This document shows positions 1 through 8,648 of a DNA stretch of 39,371 nucleotides, piece after piece (position 1 is the stretch's first letter; each line of letters starts with the position of its first letter). The stretch comes from an uncultured Clostridia bacterium (GTDB lineage Bacteria > Bacillota > Clostridia > Oscillospirales > Acutalibacteraceae): NCBI GenBank assembly GCA_937888485.1, contig CALAQQ010000184.1, positions 1 to 39,371 of the forward strand, written 5' to 3'. The notes below the pieces were generated by a model. The model saw only the letters and a program-made list of their open reading frames with translations. It did no database searches and was not told the origin of the DNA. Both the position numbers and the translations under genes were made by a program.

Positions 1-24
1 TGAACGCTTCCGCTTTGGTGTTTT

Positions 25-43
25 CCACAAGTATAACTTGTGG
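25..43. repeat. Perfect short inverted repeat
   Basis: CCACAAGT-ATA-ACTTGTGG is an 8-bp perfect inverted repeat with a 3-base centre. It lies just beyond the terminator of the minus-strand peptide gene. There is no T-run on either side, so it is more likely an operator or small hairpin belonging to whatever lies left of the window. Confidence 0.4.
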
Positions 44-56
44 TTGATTTCATAAG

Positions 57-90
57 AAAAACGCCTGCACGGAATTAACCGTGCAGGCGT
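57..90 (-). terminator. Rho-independent terminator of the minus-strand peptide operon
   Basis: The arms ACGCCTGCAC and GTGCAGGCGT form a perfect 10-bp stem with a 10-base loop. On the minus strand the stem is followed by TTTTC. It lies 17 bases after the stop of the 78-residue peptide gene and so ends the leftward transcription unit. Confidence 0.9.
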
Positions 91-107
91 TGATTAAAGT
101 GTTCAAA

Positions 108-344
108 TCAGGAAAGGAAAATCTTTGCTGCGCCGAGCTCTGTTGAGGTGAACTTGCAGTACATATCGAGATCAACGGGAATTTCGCAAGGCTCGTTGCC
201 ACCAAAAATCTTATTGGCATCCAGACCGCCGACGATGCTCTGAATAAGGCTCATATCCGCGGAAGTTGTTGCGCATGATGAGGAGGTGCCGGAGTCTGCG
301 GCAACAGCCACAAGGCTGATTGCAGGTTTGATGTAATTTTTCAT
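108..344 (-). CDS. 78-residue Cys-containing peptide, candidate RiPP precursor
   Basis: The start is the ATG at 342-344, behind a near-perfect site (TAAGGAGGTT, 6 bases of spacing) whose first three bases are the stop codon of the preceding giant gene, so the two are translationally coupled. An upstream in-frame start would add 23 residues but would overlap that gene. The N-terminus MKNYIKPAISLV has the Lys/Tyr/Lys-Pro-aliphatic pattern seen in leader peptides that bind RiPP recognition elements. The rest is Ser/Thr/Asp-rich with Cys24, Cys53 and Cys63, and ends in Ile-Phe-Leu-Ser. There is no signal peptide and no membrane segment. A radical SAM/SPASM enzyme and an HprK-like kinase lie in the same transcription unit and an exporter is divergent, which is why I read it as a modified peptide precursor. 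No known precursor family is recognised; it could instead be a small structural protein unrelated to the enzymes. Confidence 0.6.
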   Translation of the reverse strand: MKNYIKPAISLVAVAADSGTSSSCATTSADMSLIQSIVGGLDANKIFGGNEPCEIPVDLDMYCKFTSTELGAAKIFLS

Positions 345-357
345 TTTCAGAACCTCC

Positions 358-3300
358 TTACATAATGGGGATGAGATTTTTGATGTAACCGATAAGCATC
401 TTGAAGAAATCAACTATTTTGCTGATGATTTCCTTGAGGAAGCCGATTGCGGGGTTTTCTTCAACAGTTCCTGCGTTGCTGTCCGAAGGTGTTATAACGG
501 TAGGAATAGAACCTTCGGGGTCGATGTTGGGGTCATCAGCGGGAGCCTGAACGAAGGTGAATGTTTCAGCTTTCTTCTCAAAGGGGTTAAACTCAACTGC
601 TTGAGTTGAGATGATTTCGTTAAGCTCGGCAACGCTTACGCCGCTCAGGGGAACAAGAGTTGCATTAACAAGCTTGAGATTATCAACTGCAAGAAGGCCG
701 CTGCCTGTGTTTGTAACTGTCAGGATGAAGCTGCCGTCACTGTCGACACCGAGAGCATTGTCGGTAATATCATAGTATGTTTCGGAACCGCTGAGAACAT
801 CGGTTTCATATGCATGGGTAAGATCATTGGTGTTGACAAACTTTGCCTTGGGTGAGCCTGATGCAGCACGAACGCTTACCATTGCTCTGGGATAATCGTT
901 TTTGAAATCGGTTGCTTTGAAGCGGAATGCGATTGATGCATCAGGCTTGAGGTATACTTCGTACTTGGGACCGCCGCTTGTGAGATAATCGGCGAAGACT
1001 GACCCTGTTGCGCCGCCTTCAAGATAACCTACAAAGTTGTCGCCTCCCATACTGCCTGCTGTAATAGCATCAATAACGCTGTAGAATGTTGCGTTCTTTT
1101 CGCTTGCGATGTATTCATCATTGTAGTCTTGGGGGTTGTAGATACGGAAACCGTCGATATAGTTTGTGAGTGAGGTAACGGCGTTTTCACCCGCCTGAGT
1201 TGAGAGGGTTGATCCTTCAACTCCCGTGCCACCGTTGAGAACGGAATTATCATCCATCCAGATAAACTCAACATCCTGACCAATAAGTTCATCCATGCCG
1301 AGCTGTGCAAAGATTTCGTCGGTTTCAACGGAATCTGCAGCAGCTGAAGATGATGTGATCTCTGTGCCGTCAATTGCGTTTGTGCTTACTGTGGGATGCT
1401 TGAGAGCACCTGCAAATGAAACATAGGTTGCTGTTGTTTCAACCGTGTAGGTGCCGTAATCTCCCTTGAACTGAACAATGGGAACCTGATAAACCGTGCC
1501 ATAGGTGCTGTCATTATAGTAGGTGTCAATCATGAACACCTTAACAATCTTCTGCGCACCGTCAACCTCTTTCTTTACGGTAACGGTCTGAAGACCCGTG
1601 TTGGTGCCGCAGGCAGAAATAATATCAAAGCCTATACCTGTGAAGGTGAATGTCTGGGTATCGCTTCGCTTGTCTGAGGAAGTAACCGTGGCAACCTTAT
1701 GGGTACCGAGTGAAAAATTATCTTTGCTGTTGCAGTAGGTTGAATCAAAACCGAAAACGTCGCTGTTGCTTGAAAGCGTCTGATACTTACCGTCAAATGA
1801 ACCGTTCTGTGTCCATTCGGGGAAGCTCTGTGTTCCGTCAAGAACATCCATTTTGTTCTCTTCGTAATAAACCGTTGAAGCGGGAACTATGTTGAGACGG
1901 AACCAGTCATAGGAGCCGTCATCTCTCTTGATGAGGACATAACCCTTGGAGAGTTTTTCCGTAAGACCTGCCTGGCTGTTAAGGGTATAAACCATATCCT
2001 GATTGCCGTTTACAAACTGAATACCCATATTACCTGTGCTGAGGCTGGTCTTATAGGTTGACTGCTTCTGAAGGGTTGAGTCAACGGAGCAGAGAGTACC
2101 GTTGATGTCCGAGTCATACATGGGAATATCGTAGTCCATGTAGTAGGTATACTCGGGGATTGAGAAGTGATATGTCGGGAATCTCTTAACGGGTTTATCG
2201 TTTGCAAGAGTATCGCTCATATAGCTTCTGTTCTGATAAAGAGCTGTTTTTGAAGTGTCGTTGATTGAGGTGTTGAGAAGCTCTGCATCAGCATCGGCGA
2301 TAACGCCCGTGATTTCGATAATAAGCTTTGCACCGTTGCCGTTCTTTGAGTTGTATTCAGAAACGTTCTTTGCGGTGTAGTCAAAGCCTGTAACTTCGAT
2401 ATTGTTGGTGTTTTTGTCGATTGTTGCGGTAACACCCGATGTTGTCTGAGGAGCATCAAAATAGAGTCTGCCGATACCGTCATAACGGCTTGTTGCAGTC
2501 TTATATGTGATGGTTGCGTTTGTAAGGTCGAACGCATCTGTCAGATGCTCACGGAGAACAGAGCTTGAATTGAGCGATGCGATAGCGTTGTTTGAGTTTG
2601 CAATAACTCCGTTGAAGATACTGTTTGTGATGGTGTCAATATTGAAGCTTGAACCGACGGGAACGTTGATATAGTAGTTGTTTTCCTTTGTATTGAGGGG
2701 ACCGGGATCGGTCATGCTTGTTGAACCTGTGTATTTTGAAGAAAGGTACTTCATGAAGTCTGTTTCTTCAAAGCCTGAAACGTAGTCCTGGCTACCGATC
2801 TGAACAGTGAAGATATATGCACCGTTCTTTTTGAGGCTCAGACCGCCGTTACCGATAGCATCGTTTGCGCAGTTGTTGGCGTTGGTGGCATTTCTGTAGT
2901 CGTCGTTGTCACCGCCTGCCGCGCCGTCGGAAATAACAACAACAACCGCACTTCTGTTACCGTTAACGTCATAGGTTGTGCCTGCTGATTTCTGCGCATT
3001 GATGATGTTACTTGCAAGGGTCAGACCCTGGTTGATGGGAGAGTGACCGTAACAAGGAAGCTGATTGGTAATGTAGTTTCTTATTGTGGAAATGTTGTCT
3101 GAGTTCTTTGCACTGAAGAATACGGACTGATAGTCTGCGGTGGAAAGTGATGTGCCGCCCGTGTAATTCTTCCATGTGCCGCTGTTAGTAAGGATACCTG
3201 TGTTTGCCCAGGGGCGTCCGTCTGAAACATAAGTTCCGTCAGAACCCGAGGTAACGATTGCGATACGGTGGTCAAGACCTGAGCGTGTTGCTTCCTGCTG

Positions 3301-6300
3301 AATTTTAACGGCAAGCTTATCCATAGCCTGTTTAACACCGAGAATTCTCTGGCAAGCACCGTGGGTGTAATATGAAGCTGTAACACCTGCATCTGAATAG
3401 TGGTGATGCATAAGTTCGTAGCCGGCTCTTTCGCCAGTTGAGTTATAGCTAGTGCCGTGATAGTCTGTCATATATCTGTCTGCATTGACGTCAACCATAA
3501 CGGCAGCTTCGTTTGCCCAACCGAGAGTGAGGTGATTCGCAAGGAAATCTGCATCTGTGATTCTTGCAGCACTGTCCTGATCCCAATCAGCACCGCCGTT
3601 AAAGTTACCCTTTGTCATAAAGCCGAATTTTGAAAGGCGGTAGCATCTCTTGGTTACAGGATGTTCTGCCCAGAGCCAGAGATCACGTGCGTATGCGGAG
3701 GAACTGCCTCTTTCGTTGAAAGCAACATGAATTTGACCAAACTCACCGTCAGGGAATCTGAACCAGAAATTACCTGAGTGTGCGGTGTTATAGTTAGAAC
3801 CTCTGGAGAAAAAGCTATTGCTGACATCGCCGCAAGCCTGGCTCATTTTAAGCGGACTCCAGTCGGAACTTGTGTTGTAACCGTAAGCATCCTGCTGGTC
3901 CATTGAACCTGAAACGTCAACGACGAAAACGAAGTCTGTGGGTCTCTGGTCAACTCGCTGATACTGGAGAGCGTTGGTAGCATATGTTTCAAGAGTAATG
4001 TTATATGTGCCGTCTGCGGTAAGCTTTGCCTGAAGGTCGGTATAAACCTGAGTTTCATAAGATGAAGCATAGGGGTCTGAAATTCGCTTGTAGATATGCA
4101 ATGCCTGCTGTTCATTTGTAGGCAATGCAGGCTGACCGTTGTTGGTTATGTGGAAAGTACCGGGAATTTCTTCAAGGTTGTGGTAGTTGGGAGCGAAACC
4201 GCTCTGACCGTGGCTTGAATAGAAATTTGTATAAGCTGTTACTGAAGCCGGAACTGAGCCGTCGTTACACCAGATGGAGTAATATTCTCCGCTGCCGTAG
4301 ATTGTGAATTCACCGTTGCCCCAGTCCTTGATGGTCATGGTGGAAGATGCGGTTGTTGTCATTGCGAAAAGAGAGTCACCAACATAGAGATAGGGGTTCT
4401 TTGCAAAGTAAAGTTCTCTGTTTTTGAGTCTGAGTGAGGTTGATGCGCCCGATTCAAACTGCCAGTGGAGAGATTTGTGTGCGTCATCCTCTGCATTAAG
4501 AATAAGCTTTGTACCGTCAACGGAATAATCTCTGATTTCGTAGCCGACAATACCTCTTGTGTCACCTGTGTTGGCTGCTGTTATGCCGCTTGCACTTGCC
4601 TTCTTGGGAAGCTTGGTATCGCCGTAACCGCCGTTTGAGTCGAGAAGATAAAGAATATTTCTCTGTGTTACGGGGTCTTTGATAGCTGATTCATAAAGAA
4701 CGATATATTCATCGTAGCCGTTGAGTTCGCTGAGTGAGTTAACCTTCTGATATTCAACGGAGGCAACGTCTTCGTGAGGTCTTGTGAGACCCTGAATTGC
4801 ATACTGGTCAATCTTCCAGATAACGTCTATGGGTTCGGGACATTTGTTGTCTTCTTTTGCTCTGTAAGTATATGCGGCACTTTCGCCGAACATATAGAGA
4901 TAGTCATCGATAACGCAGAGAGCTTCGCCCATGTAAAGCATCTGATTGAGTGTGCTTGAGCTGCTGTCACCGCCAAAATGGGTACAGTCTGCATATTTGA
5001 TAATATGAACAGGTCTGGTTCTGCCGTTGATTGTTCTGTTTTCGTTACCGGGCATAGTAAGGTCGATATCGCCGATAACAAGGTCTCTGGAGTGATTGGT
5101 TGAATGTGAACGGCTCCATGAACGGCTGATGTAAATCTTGCCCTTATCAACCATAGCATACTGAATCTTGTCCATATTCAGAAGGATAACATAAGTGGGG
5201 TTACCCTGGCAGCCGATACCCTCAAACTTTGAGTTGGGTGTAAAGCCCTGGGGTTCAACATACTCTGAAATTGAGAAGTCTGTGATGTTGAATGAACGTC
5301 CGCCTGCAGGAATATTGTCCTGGTCAAAACGGATTGTATATGTACCTGTGTAAGTACCGTTTGTTGACTGAGTTGTGGGCCATGAGCTGTCTGCACCTGT
5401 GGGTTTGAGACCTGCGGTGAATATCATCTGATAATGATATTTGCCGTTGCCGAGATTTGTGACTTTTGAAGCCTGTGACTGCTTTACGTTACAGTGACCG
5501 CCGTTGGGAGCGAACATATACATATCGCTCAGGTTGTTATCGGCAATAAATTCAATCTTGTATTTCTTACCTTCGGTAAGTGAAACTGAAGCGAAGGTGG
5601 GTGTGACTTCACCGAGAGCGGTGTCTGTTGTGACAGTACCGCGGATTTCAGCATTTGCACCGTCAACATTATAGCTTCTGTAAGTTACTGCACCTGAGGT
5701 AATGTTGTTTGTGGGGCTGTCGCTGTTGAGTTTAACAAGGTTATAGCCGTTCTTGAGATAATACCATTCTTCTGCAGATGAGTTACCTGCAAGCTTATAA
5801 CCCATAAGAGTCTGCTTATAATCGCTTGCGAACTCTTTATTGTATCTGTCGTCGCTGGAGATATAAAAGTTACCTGTCCAGAGAACGCCTTCGTCGTAAC
5901 AGCAGTATGATGTTGCAACGCCGTTGAGTTCTTTGTTGAGGTCGATGCTGTCTTTGAGCTTAATGGTTTTGGTTGTTCCGGGAGCAACATCCATTTCCGA
6001 AAGAGGAACATAACTGATTTTTGAGCCTGAATCAGCATAGTAGAAGTTGTATTCGGATGCAGCAATACCGCCGCCGTGGCTGAGGTTGGTTGAACCGTCG
6101 GCATTCTGCATCTTGAAAACTGCAACAAGGTCGGTTGAAACAACGTCAAGTGCATAGATAACAGAGGGGTCCGAACCGCCTGCATCATAAGCTGAAATGA
6201 GAATCCATTCCTTGGCTTTCCAGTATGTCATACCCTGAGGAGTGAAGTCGTCGTTATCGCCGAGACCGGGAATAACAAAGTTAGTGGGCCAGTTTGTTTC

Positions 6301-6513
6301 TTCACCGTTGAAGAATCTTTTCTGGTAGCTTCTGTAGAGAGATTCATAGTTCGAAACAACTCTCTGCTGAGTGATTCCGCCGAGCGTGATTGCTGCTTCT
6401 GCTTTGGGGAACAGATTTGCAATGTCGTCAACAGTAATTCCCGAAACAGCGAAAATGCCGACGGTCATTACAAGACAAAGCACAAGAGCAATCGCTTTTT
6501 TGAATGCTTTCAT
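358..6513 (-). CDS. Giant secreted von Willebrand factor A-domain protein
   Basis: This is a 2051-residue protein with a start ATG behind ATGGAGGT at 8 bases. Residues 1-41 are a Sec signal peptide (Lys-rich start, hydrophobic core, ending KAEAA). Residues about 60-560 look like an extracellular beta-propeller or beta-sandwich region. The MIDAS metal site DVSGS is at 866-870 (FVFVVDVSGSMD), so the vWA domain spans roughly 855-1260, with a long insertion after the first strand; VVVVISDGAAGG fits a later vWA strand. About 700 residues of further beta-rich modules follow. The protein ends in an amphipathic or hydrophobic tail (GFLKEIISKIVDFF, then IPIM) with no LPXTG motif and no dockerin. vWA domains of this type bind protein ligands through Mg2+. 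The gene sits between the radical SAM gene (68-base gap) and the peptide gene (13-base gap). A role as adhesin or as scaffold for the exported peptide is inference only. Confidence 0.85.
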   Translation of the reverse strand: MKAFKKAIALVLCLVMTVGIFAVSGITVDDIANLFPKAEAAITLGGITQQRVVSNYESLYRSYQKRFFNGEETNWPTNFVIPGLGDNDDFTPQGMTYWKAKEWILISAYDAGGSDPSVIYALDVVSTDLVAVFKMQNADGSTNLSHGGGIAASEYNFYYADSGSKISYVPLSEMDVAPGTTKTIKLKDSIDLNKELNGVATSYCCYDEGVLWTGNFYISSDDRYNKEFASDYKQTLMGYKLAGNSSAEEWYYLKNGYNLVKLNSDSPTNNITSGAVTYRSYNVDGANAEIRGTVTTDTALGEVTPTFASVSLTEGKKYKIEFIADNNLSDMYMFAPNGGHCNVKQSQASKVTNLGNGKYHYQMIFTAGLKPTGADSSWPTTQSTNGTYTGTYTIRFDQDNIPAGGRSFNITDFSISEYVEPQGFTPNSKFEGIGCQGNPTYVILLNMDKIQYAMVDKGKIYISRSWSRSHSTNHSRDLVIGDIDLTMPGNENRTINGRTRPVHIIKYADCTHFGGDSSSSTLNQMLYMGEALCVIDDYLYMFGESAAYTYRAKEDNKCPEPIDVIWKIDQYAIQGLTRPHEDVASVEYQKVNSLSELNGYDEYIVLYESAIKDPVTQRNILYLLDSNGGYGDTKLPKKASASGITAANTGDTRGIVGYEIRDYSVDGTKLILNAEDDAHKSLHWQFESGASTSLRLKNRELYFAKNPYLYVGDSLFAMTTTASSTMTIKDWGNGEFTIYGSGEYYSIWCNDGSVPASVTAYTNFYSSHGQSGFAPNYHNLEEIPGTFHITNNGQPALPTNEQQALHIYKRISDPYASSYETQVYTDLQAKLTADGTYNITLETYATNALQYQRVDQRPTDFVFVVDVSGSMDQQDAYGYNTSSDWSPLKMSQACGDVSNSFFSRGSNYNTAHSGNFWFRFPDGEFGQIHVAFNERGSSSAYARDLWLWAEHPVTKRCYRLSKFGFMTKGNFNGGADWDQDSAARITDADFLANHLTLGWANEAAVMVDVNADRYMTDYHGTSYNSTGERAGYELMHHHYSDAGVTASYYTHGACQRILGVKQAMDKLAVKIQQEATRSGLDHRIAIVTSGSDGTYVSDGRPWANTGILTNSGTWKNYTGGTSLSTADYQSVFFSAKNSDNISTIRNYITNQLPCYGHSPINQGLTLASNIINAQKSAGTTYDVNGNRSAVVVVISDGAAGGDNDDYRNATNANNCANDAIGNGGLSLKKNGAYIFTVQIGSQDYVSGFEETDFMKYLSSKYTGSTSMTDPGPLNTKENNYYINVPVGSSFNIDTITNSIFNGVIANSNNAIASLNSSSVLREHLTDAFDLTNATITYKTATSRYDGIGRLYFDAPQTTSGVTATIDKNTNNIEVTGFDYTAKNVSEYNSKNGNGAKLIIEITGVIADADAELLNTSINDTSKTALYQNRSYMSDTLANDKPVKRFPTYHFSIPEYTYYMDYDIPMYDSDINGTLCSVDSTLQKQSTYKTSLSTGNMGIQFVNGNQDMVYTLNSQAGLTEKLSKGYVLIKRDDGSYDWFRLNIVPASTVYYEENKMDVLDGTQSFPEWTQNGSFDGKYQTLSSNSDVFGFDSTYCNSKDNFSLGTHKVATVTSSDKRSDTQTFTFTGIGFDIISACGTNTGLQTVTVKKEVDGAQKIVKVFMIDTYYNDSTYGTVYQVPIVQFKGDYGTYTVETTATYVSFAGALKHPTVSTNAIDGTEITSSSAAADSVETDEIFAQLGMDELIGQDVEFIWMDDNSVLNGGTGVEGSTLSTQAGENAVTSLTNYIDGFRIYNPQDYNDEYIASEKNATFYSVIDAITAGSMGGDNFVGYLEGGATGSVFADYLTSGGPKYEVYLKPDASIAFRFKATDFKNDYPRAMVSVRAASGSPKAKFVNTNDLTHAYETDVLSGSETYYDITDNALGVDSDGSFILTVTNTGSGLLAVDNLKLVNATLVPLSGVSVAELNEIISTQAVEFNPFEKKAETFTFVQAPADDPNIDPEGSIPTVITPSDSNAGTVEENPAIGFLKEIISKIVDFFKMLIGYIKNLIPIM

Positions 6514-6581
6514 AAAATTACCTCCATTTTATGCTTAAAAAATAATTTATAATTTAAATCCAAATCGGAAAAGATTGGACA

Positions 6582-7652
6582 TTATTGCCGTGAAATAAAT
6601 TCATTGCATATTTTCTGATATTCGTGAGCCTTTTTGCAGGCATAGGGCGGAACAGAGTCACTCTTGCCGCATTCTGCCATCGAAACAGCAGCGCACATAT
6701 CGCAGTTTTTTCGAATCGGGCAATTTCCGCATTCTTTGGGAAGCAGAATTTTCTGCCGTTCGTTTTTCAGCATCTCCCATGCAGAGTTGAAATCCGTTAC
6801 GGGGATTGACGGGTTTGTCATCATTCCGCAGGGCGTCATTGTGCCGTCGAAGTTGACCCAGAAAGTTGAGAGCGCCGCACGGCAGTTGATTCTCTCGCCG
6901 CACAGGTCGTTGGCTTGCCCCTCATTAAACAGAATGTAATTTTTCATCGCTTCATCGCCGAGAATGCGTTTTCTCCATTCAAACTGTGCTTTAGCTGCGT
7001 CTTCCGCAGAAAGCCTTACCGTTTCACCGCAGGCTCTGACGGGCGAAAAAATATAGCTGACAGCCTGAATCGGAATATCAAGCAATTTTGAAAAATCATA
7101 TGCTTCGGCTGTATCGCCTGCATTGTGGGGAGTAATGCTGTAATTTATCTTAACGGCAACACCTGCTTTTTTCAGTTCTCTGATTGCGTTAACGGTTTTG
7201 GTATATGCCTCACCGTTGCCGCACAGAGCAGAGTAAGTTTCTTTAGATGTGCCGTAGAGGGTTATGTTGAGTCTTTGCGGGGGATTATCCGCAAACAGTT
7301 TTATTTTTTGCTCGTCAATGAGAACACCGTTTGTGTTTACCGAAACAAGAAGTCCCATTTTTTTTGCACCGAGATATATTTCGTCGAAATCTTTTCTGAG
7401 CAAGGGTTCACCGCCCGTCAGCAACAGCAGAAACATTCCTGCATTTTTTGATTCTTCAGCAAGCTTTAACCACCAATTCGTGCTTTTCTCAAGTCCGATT
7501 GCCTTACAGTCGTTTTCTTTGTGGTGGATATAACACATTTTACAATCAAGCGGACAGCGAGAGGTAAGTTCAAACGAACCTGAAAGAGGAATTGAGTCTT
7601 TATCTGCTTTGGCAAAAAGAGTTGATATTAATTTATCGTGGTCCGATACCAA
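6582..7652 (-). CDS. Radical SAM/SPASM-domain enzyme, peptide maturase type
   Basis: The [4Fe-4S]-SAM motif is CPLDCKMC (C-x3-C-x2-C), followed by LLLLTGGEPLLRKDF, the SAM-binding GGE motif. The last 90 residues carry a Cys-rich SPASM region (CRAAL, CGMM, CGNCPIRKNCDMC, ECG, YACKK), expected to hold auxiliary Fe-S clusters. SPASM enzymes typically modify ribosomal peptides by forming C-C or thioether bonds. I prefer a TTG start at 7650-7652: it follows the TGA of the kinase gene by one base and has GGAGG 11 bases upstream, a coupling arrangement. A TTG at 7688 would extend it by 12 residues inside the kinase gene but has no ribosome site. No separate RiPP recognition domain is visible. The likely substrate is the peptide encoded at 108-344. 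Confidence 0.85.
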   Translation of the reverse strand: MVSDHDKLISTLFAKADKDSIPLSGSFELTSRCPLDCKMCYIHHKENDCKAIGLEKSTNWWLKLAEESKNAGMFLLLLTGGEPLLRKDFDEIYLGAKKMGLLVSVNTNGVLIDEQKIKLFADNPPQRLNITLYGTSKETYSALCGNGEAYTKTVNAIRELKKAGVAVKINYSITPHNAGDTAEAYDFSKLLDIPIQAVSYIFSPVRACGETVRLSAEDAAKAQFEWRKRILGDEAMKNYILFNEGQANDLCGERINCRAALSTFWVNFDGTMTPCGMMTNPSIPVTDFNSAWEMLKNERQKILLPKECGNCPIRKNCDMCAAVSMAECGKSDSVPPYACKKAHEYQKICNEFISRQ

Positions 7653-7653
7653 T

Positions 7654-8505
7654 TCAGATAACACCTCCGTTTCGCAGTTCTTCTTCAAGAGTTATAACCG
7701 CATTTTCATCTGCTGTGCAACCGAATGAATAGACGGGAACAGTTTTCAGCAGTTCAATCAGCAAATCGACAATTGCTGTTTGCTCGTTGGGGGCAATCAT
7801 GTCGAGATAAATGTTGTTTAATACTCGCTGAATTGCCTCGATTCCTGAAATGCGTCTTGCCGTGTTTTCAGGAGCCTGACTGAGCAAAACGATTGCTCCG
7901 AGCGGAAATGTTTTGTTTTTGCATATTCCGCTGGTCCCGCAGAATGGAACTCCGCAAGCATAAATTCCGTCTTCAACAAGAACGCCCGCTTTATCGCCGT
8001 TGATGACTTCGGCATCGCGATATTTTTCCCACAGAGCAGCCTGAGTGCTTTTGCCCGTGCCGCTTGCCGCTGAAAAAAGAATCGCTTTGCCGTTTGCCGA
8101 GATGAATGATGAATGCATAAAAAATGCGTTTCTGCCCAACAACAATTGAGCAAGTGAAACCGAGCTCCACATAAATCTGCTGTCTGCCATAATCGGGAAG
8201 CTTTTATGCGTGAAATAAGTTTCACTCCGTGAAGTGTTGTCGGCAGAATAAACCGTCAGCGCGCCAGGTGCGGTACCCATGGGAAGCGCACGGTAAATGG
8301 TATTGCCTTCGGACGAAATAATGAATTCTCCAGTCTTTCGGCTGTTTTGCGGAACTTCGGGCAATTCGTTGCAGATTTTGCAGGTGATGTTGATGTCAGC
8401 ATCACCACCCTCTGTTTCGAACTGTGCCCGAACAGGATTGTCGTCGGGAAAATATTCCGCATCAATACAGATTAAATTTTTACATATAAAGTAATATTTT
8501 TTCAT
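7654..8505 (-). CDS. HPr kinase-like (HprK-fold) serine kinase family protein
   Basis: This is a 283-residue protein. Walker A SAASGTGKST is at 145-154, preceded by a His in FFMHSSF (131). NGDK follows at 170, placed like the catalytic Asp of HprK-type kinases. The C-terminal half fits the HprK-like domain found alone in peptide clusters rather than hexameric HPr kinase/phosphorylase. In paeninodin-type lasso clusters (established) such kinases phosphorylate a precursor's C-terminal Ser; the candidate precursor here also ends in Ser. The start at 8503-8505 is chosen because a consensus promoter ends just in front of it; a longer reading upstream would run through the promoter. No ribosome site is seen, consistent with a nearly leaderless message. 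It is the first gene of the leftward operon. Confidence 0.75.
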   Translation of the reverse strand: MKKYYFICKNLICIDAEYFPDDNPVRAQFETEGGDADINITCKICNELPEVPQNSRKTGEFIISSEGNTIYRALPMGTAPGALTVYSADNTSRSETYFTHKSFPIMADSRFMWSSVSLAQLLLGRNAFFMHSSFISANGKAILFSAASGTGKSTQAALWEKYRDAEVINGDKAGVLVEDGIYACGVPFCGTSGICKNKTFPLGAIVLLSQAPENTARRISGIEAIQRVLNNIYLDMIAPNEQTAIVDLLIELLKTVPVYSFGCTADENAVITLEEELRNGGVI

Positions 8506-8515
8506 AATTATAAAT

Positions 8516-8544
8516 ATTATATACTTTTTATAATGCAATGTCAA
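8516..8544 (-). promoter_or_regulatory. Consensus sigma-A promoter for the kinase/radical SAM operon
   Basis: On the minus strand TTGACA (8544-8539), exactly 17 bases, then TATAAT (8521-8516). Both hexamers match consensus fully. The predicted transcript start is near 8509, only about four bases before the ATG at 8505. Confidence 0.8.
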
Positions 8545-8584
8545 TGCATAGTTTTGGAAAAATTTATTTAAATATTGTAATTCC

Positions 8585-8612
8585 TTGTTACATATGCTAA
8601 AATTCATATTAT
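8585..8612 (+). promoter_or_regulatory. Candidate promoter for the divergent ABC exporter
   Basis: TTGTTA (8585-8590), 16 bases, then TATTAT (8607-8612), about 37 bases before the ATG at 8649. The hexamers are imperfect, weaker than the divergent promoter 41 bases away. Shared control of both directions is possible. Confidence 0.45.
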
Positions 8613-8648
8613 TGTAATTGAATTACAGTTGTGAATTGGGGTGAAGTT

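Noticed and set aside
358..6513. Long plus-strand and alternative-frame open stretches opposite the vWA gene
   Set aside because: They have Ser/Thr/Gln-rich or Cys-rich odd compositions, lack ribosome sites, and are explained by the strong codon bias of the real gene.
6514..6581. Independent promoter or terminator between the radical SAM and vWA genes
   Set aside because: Only a weak CCAATC/GATTTGG stem without a T-run and no -35/-10 pair at proper spacing; co-transcription is simpler.
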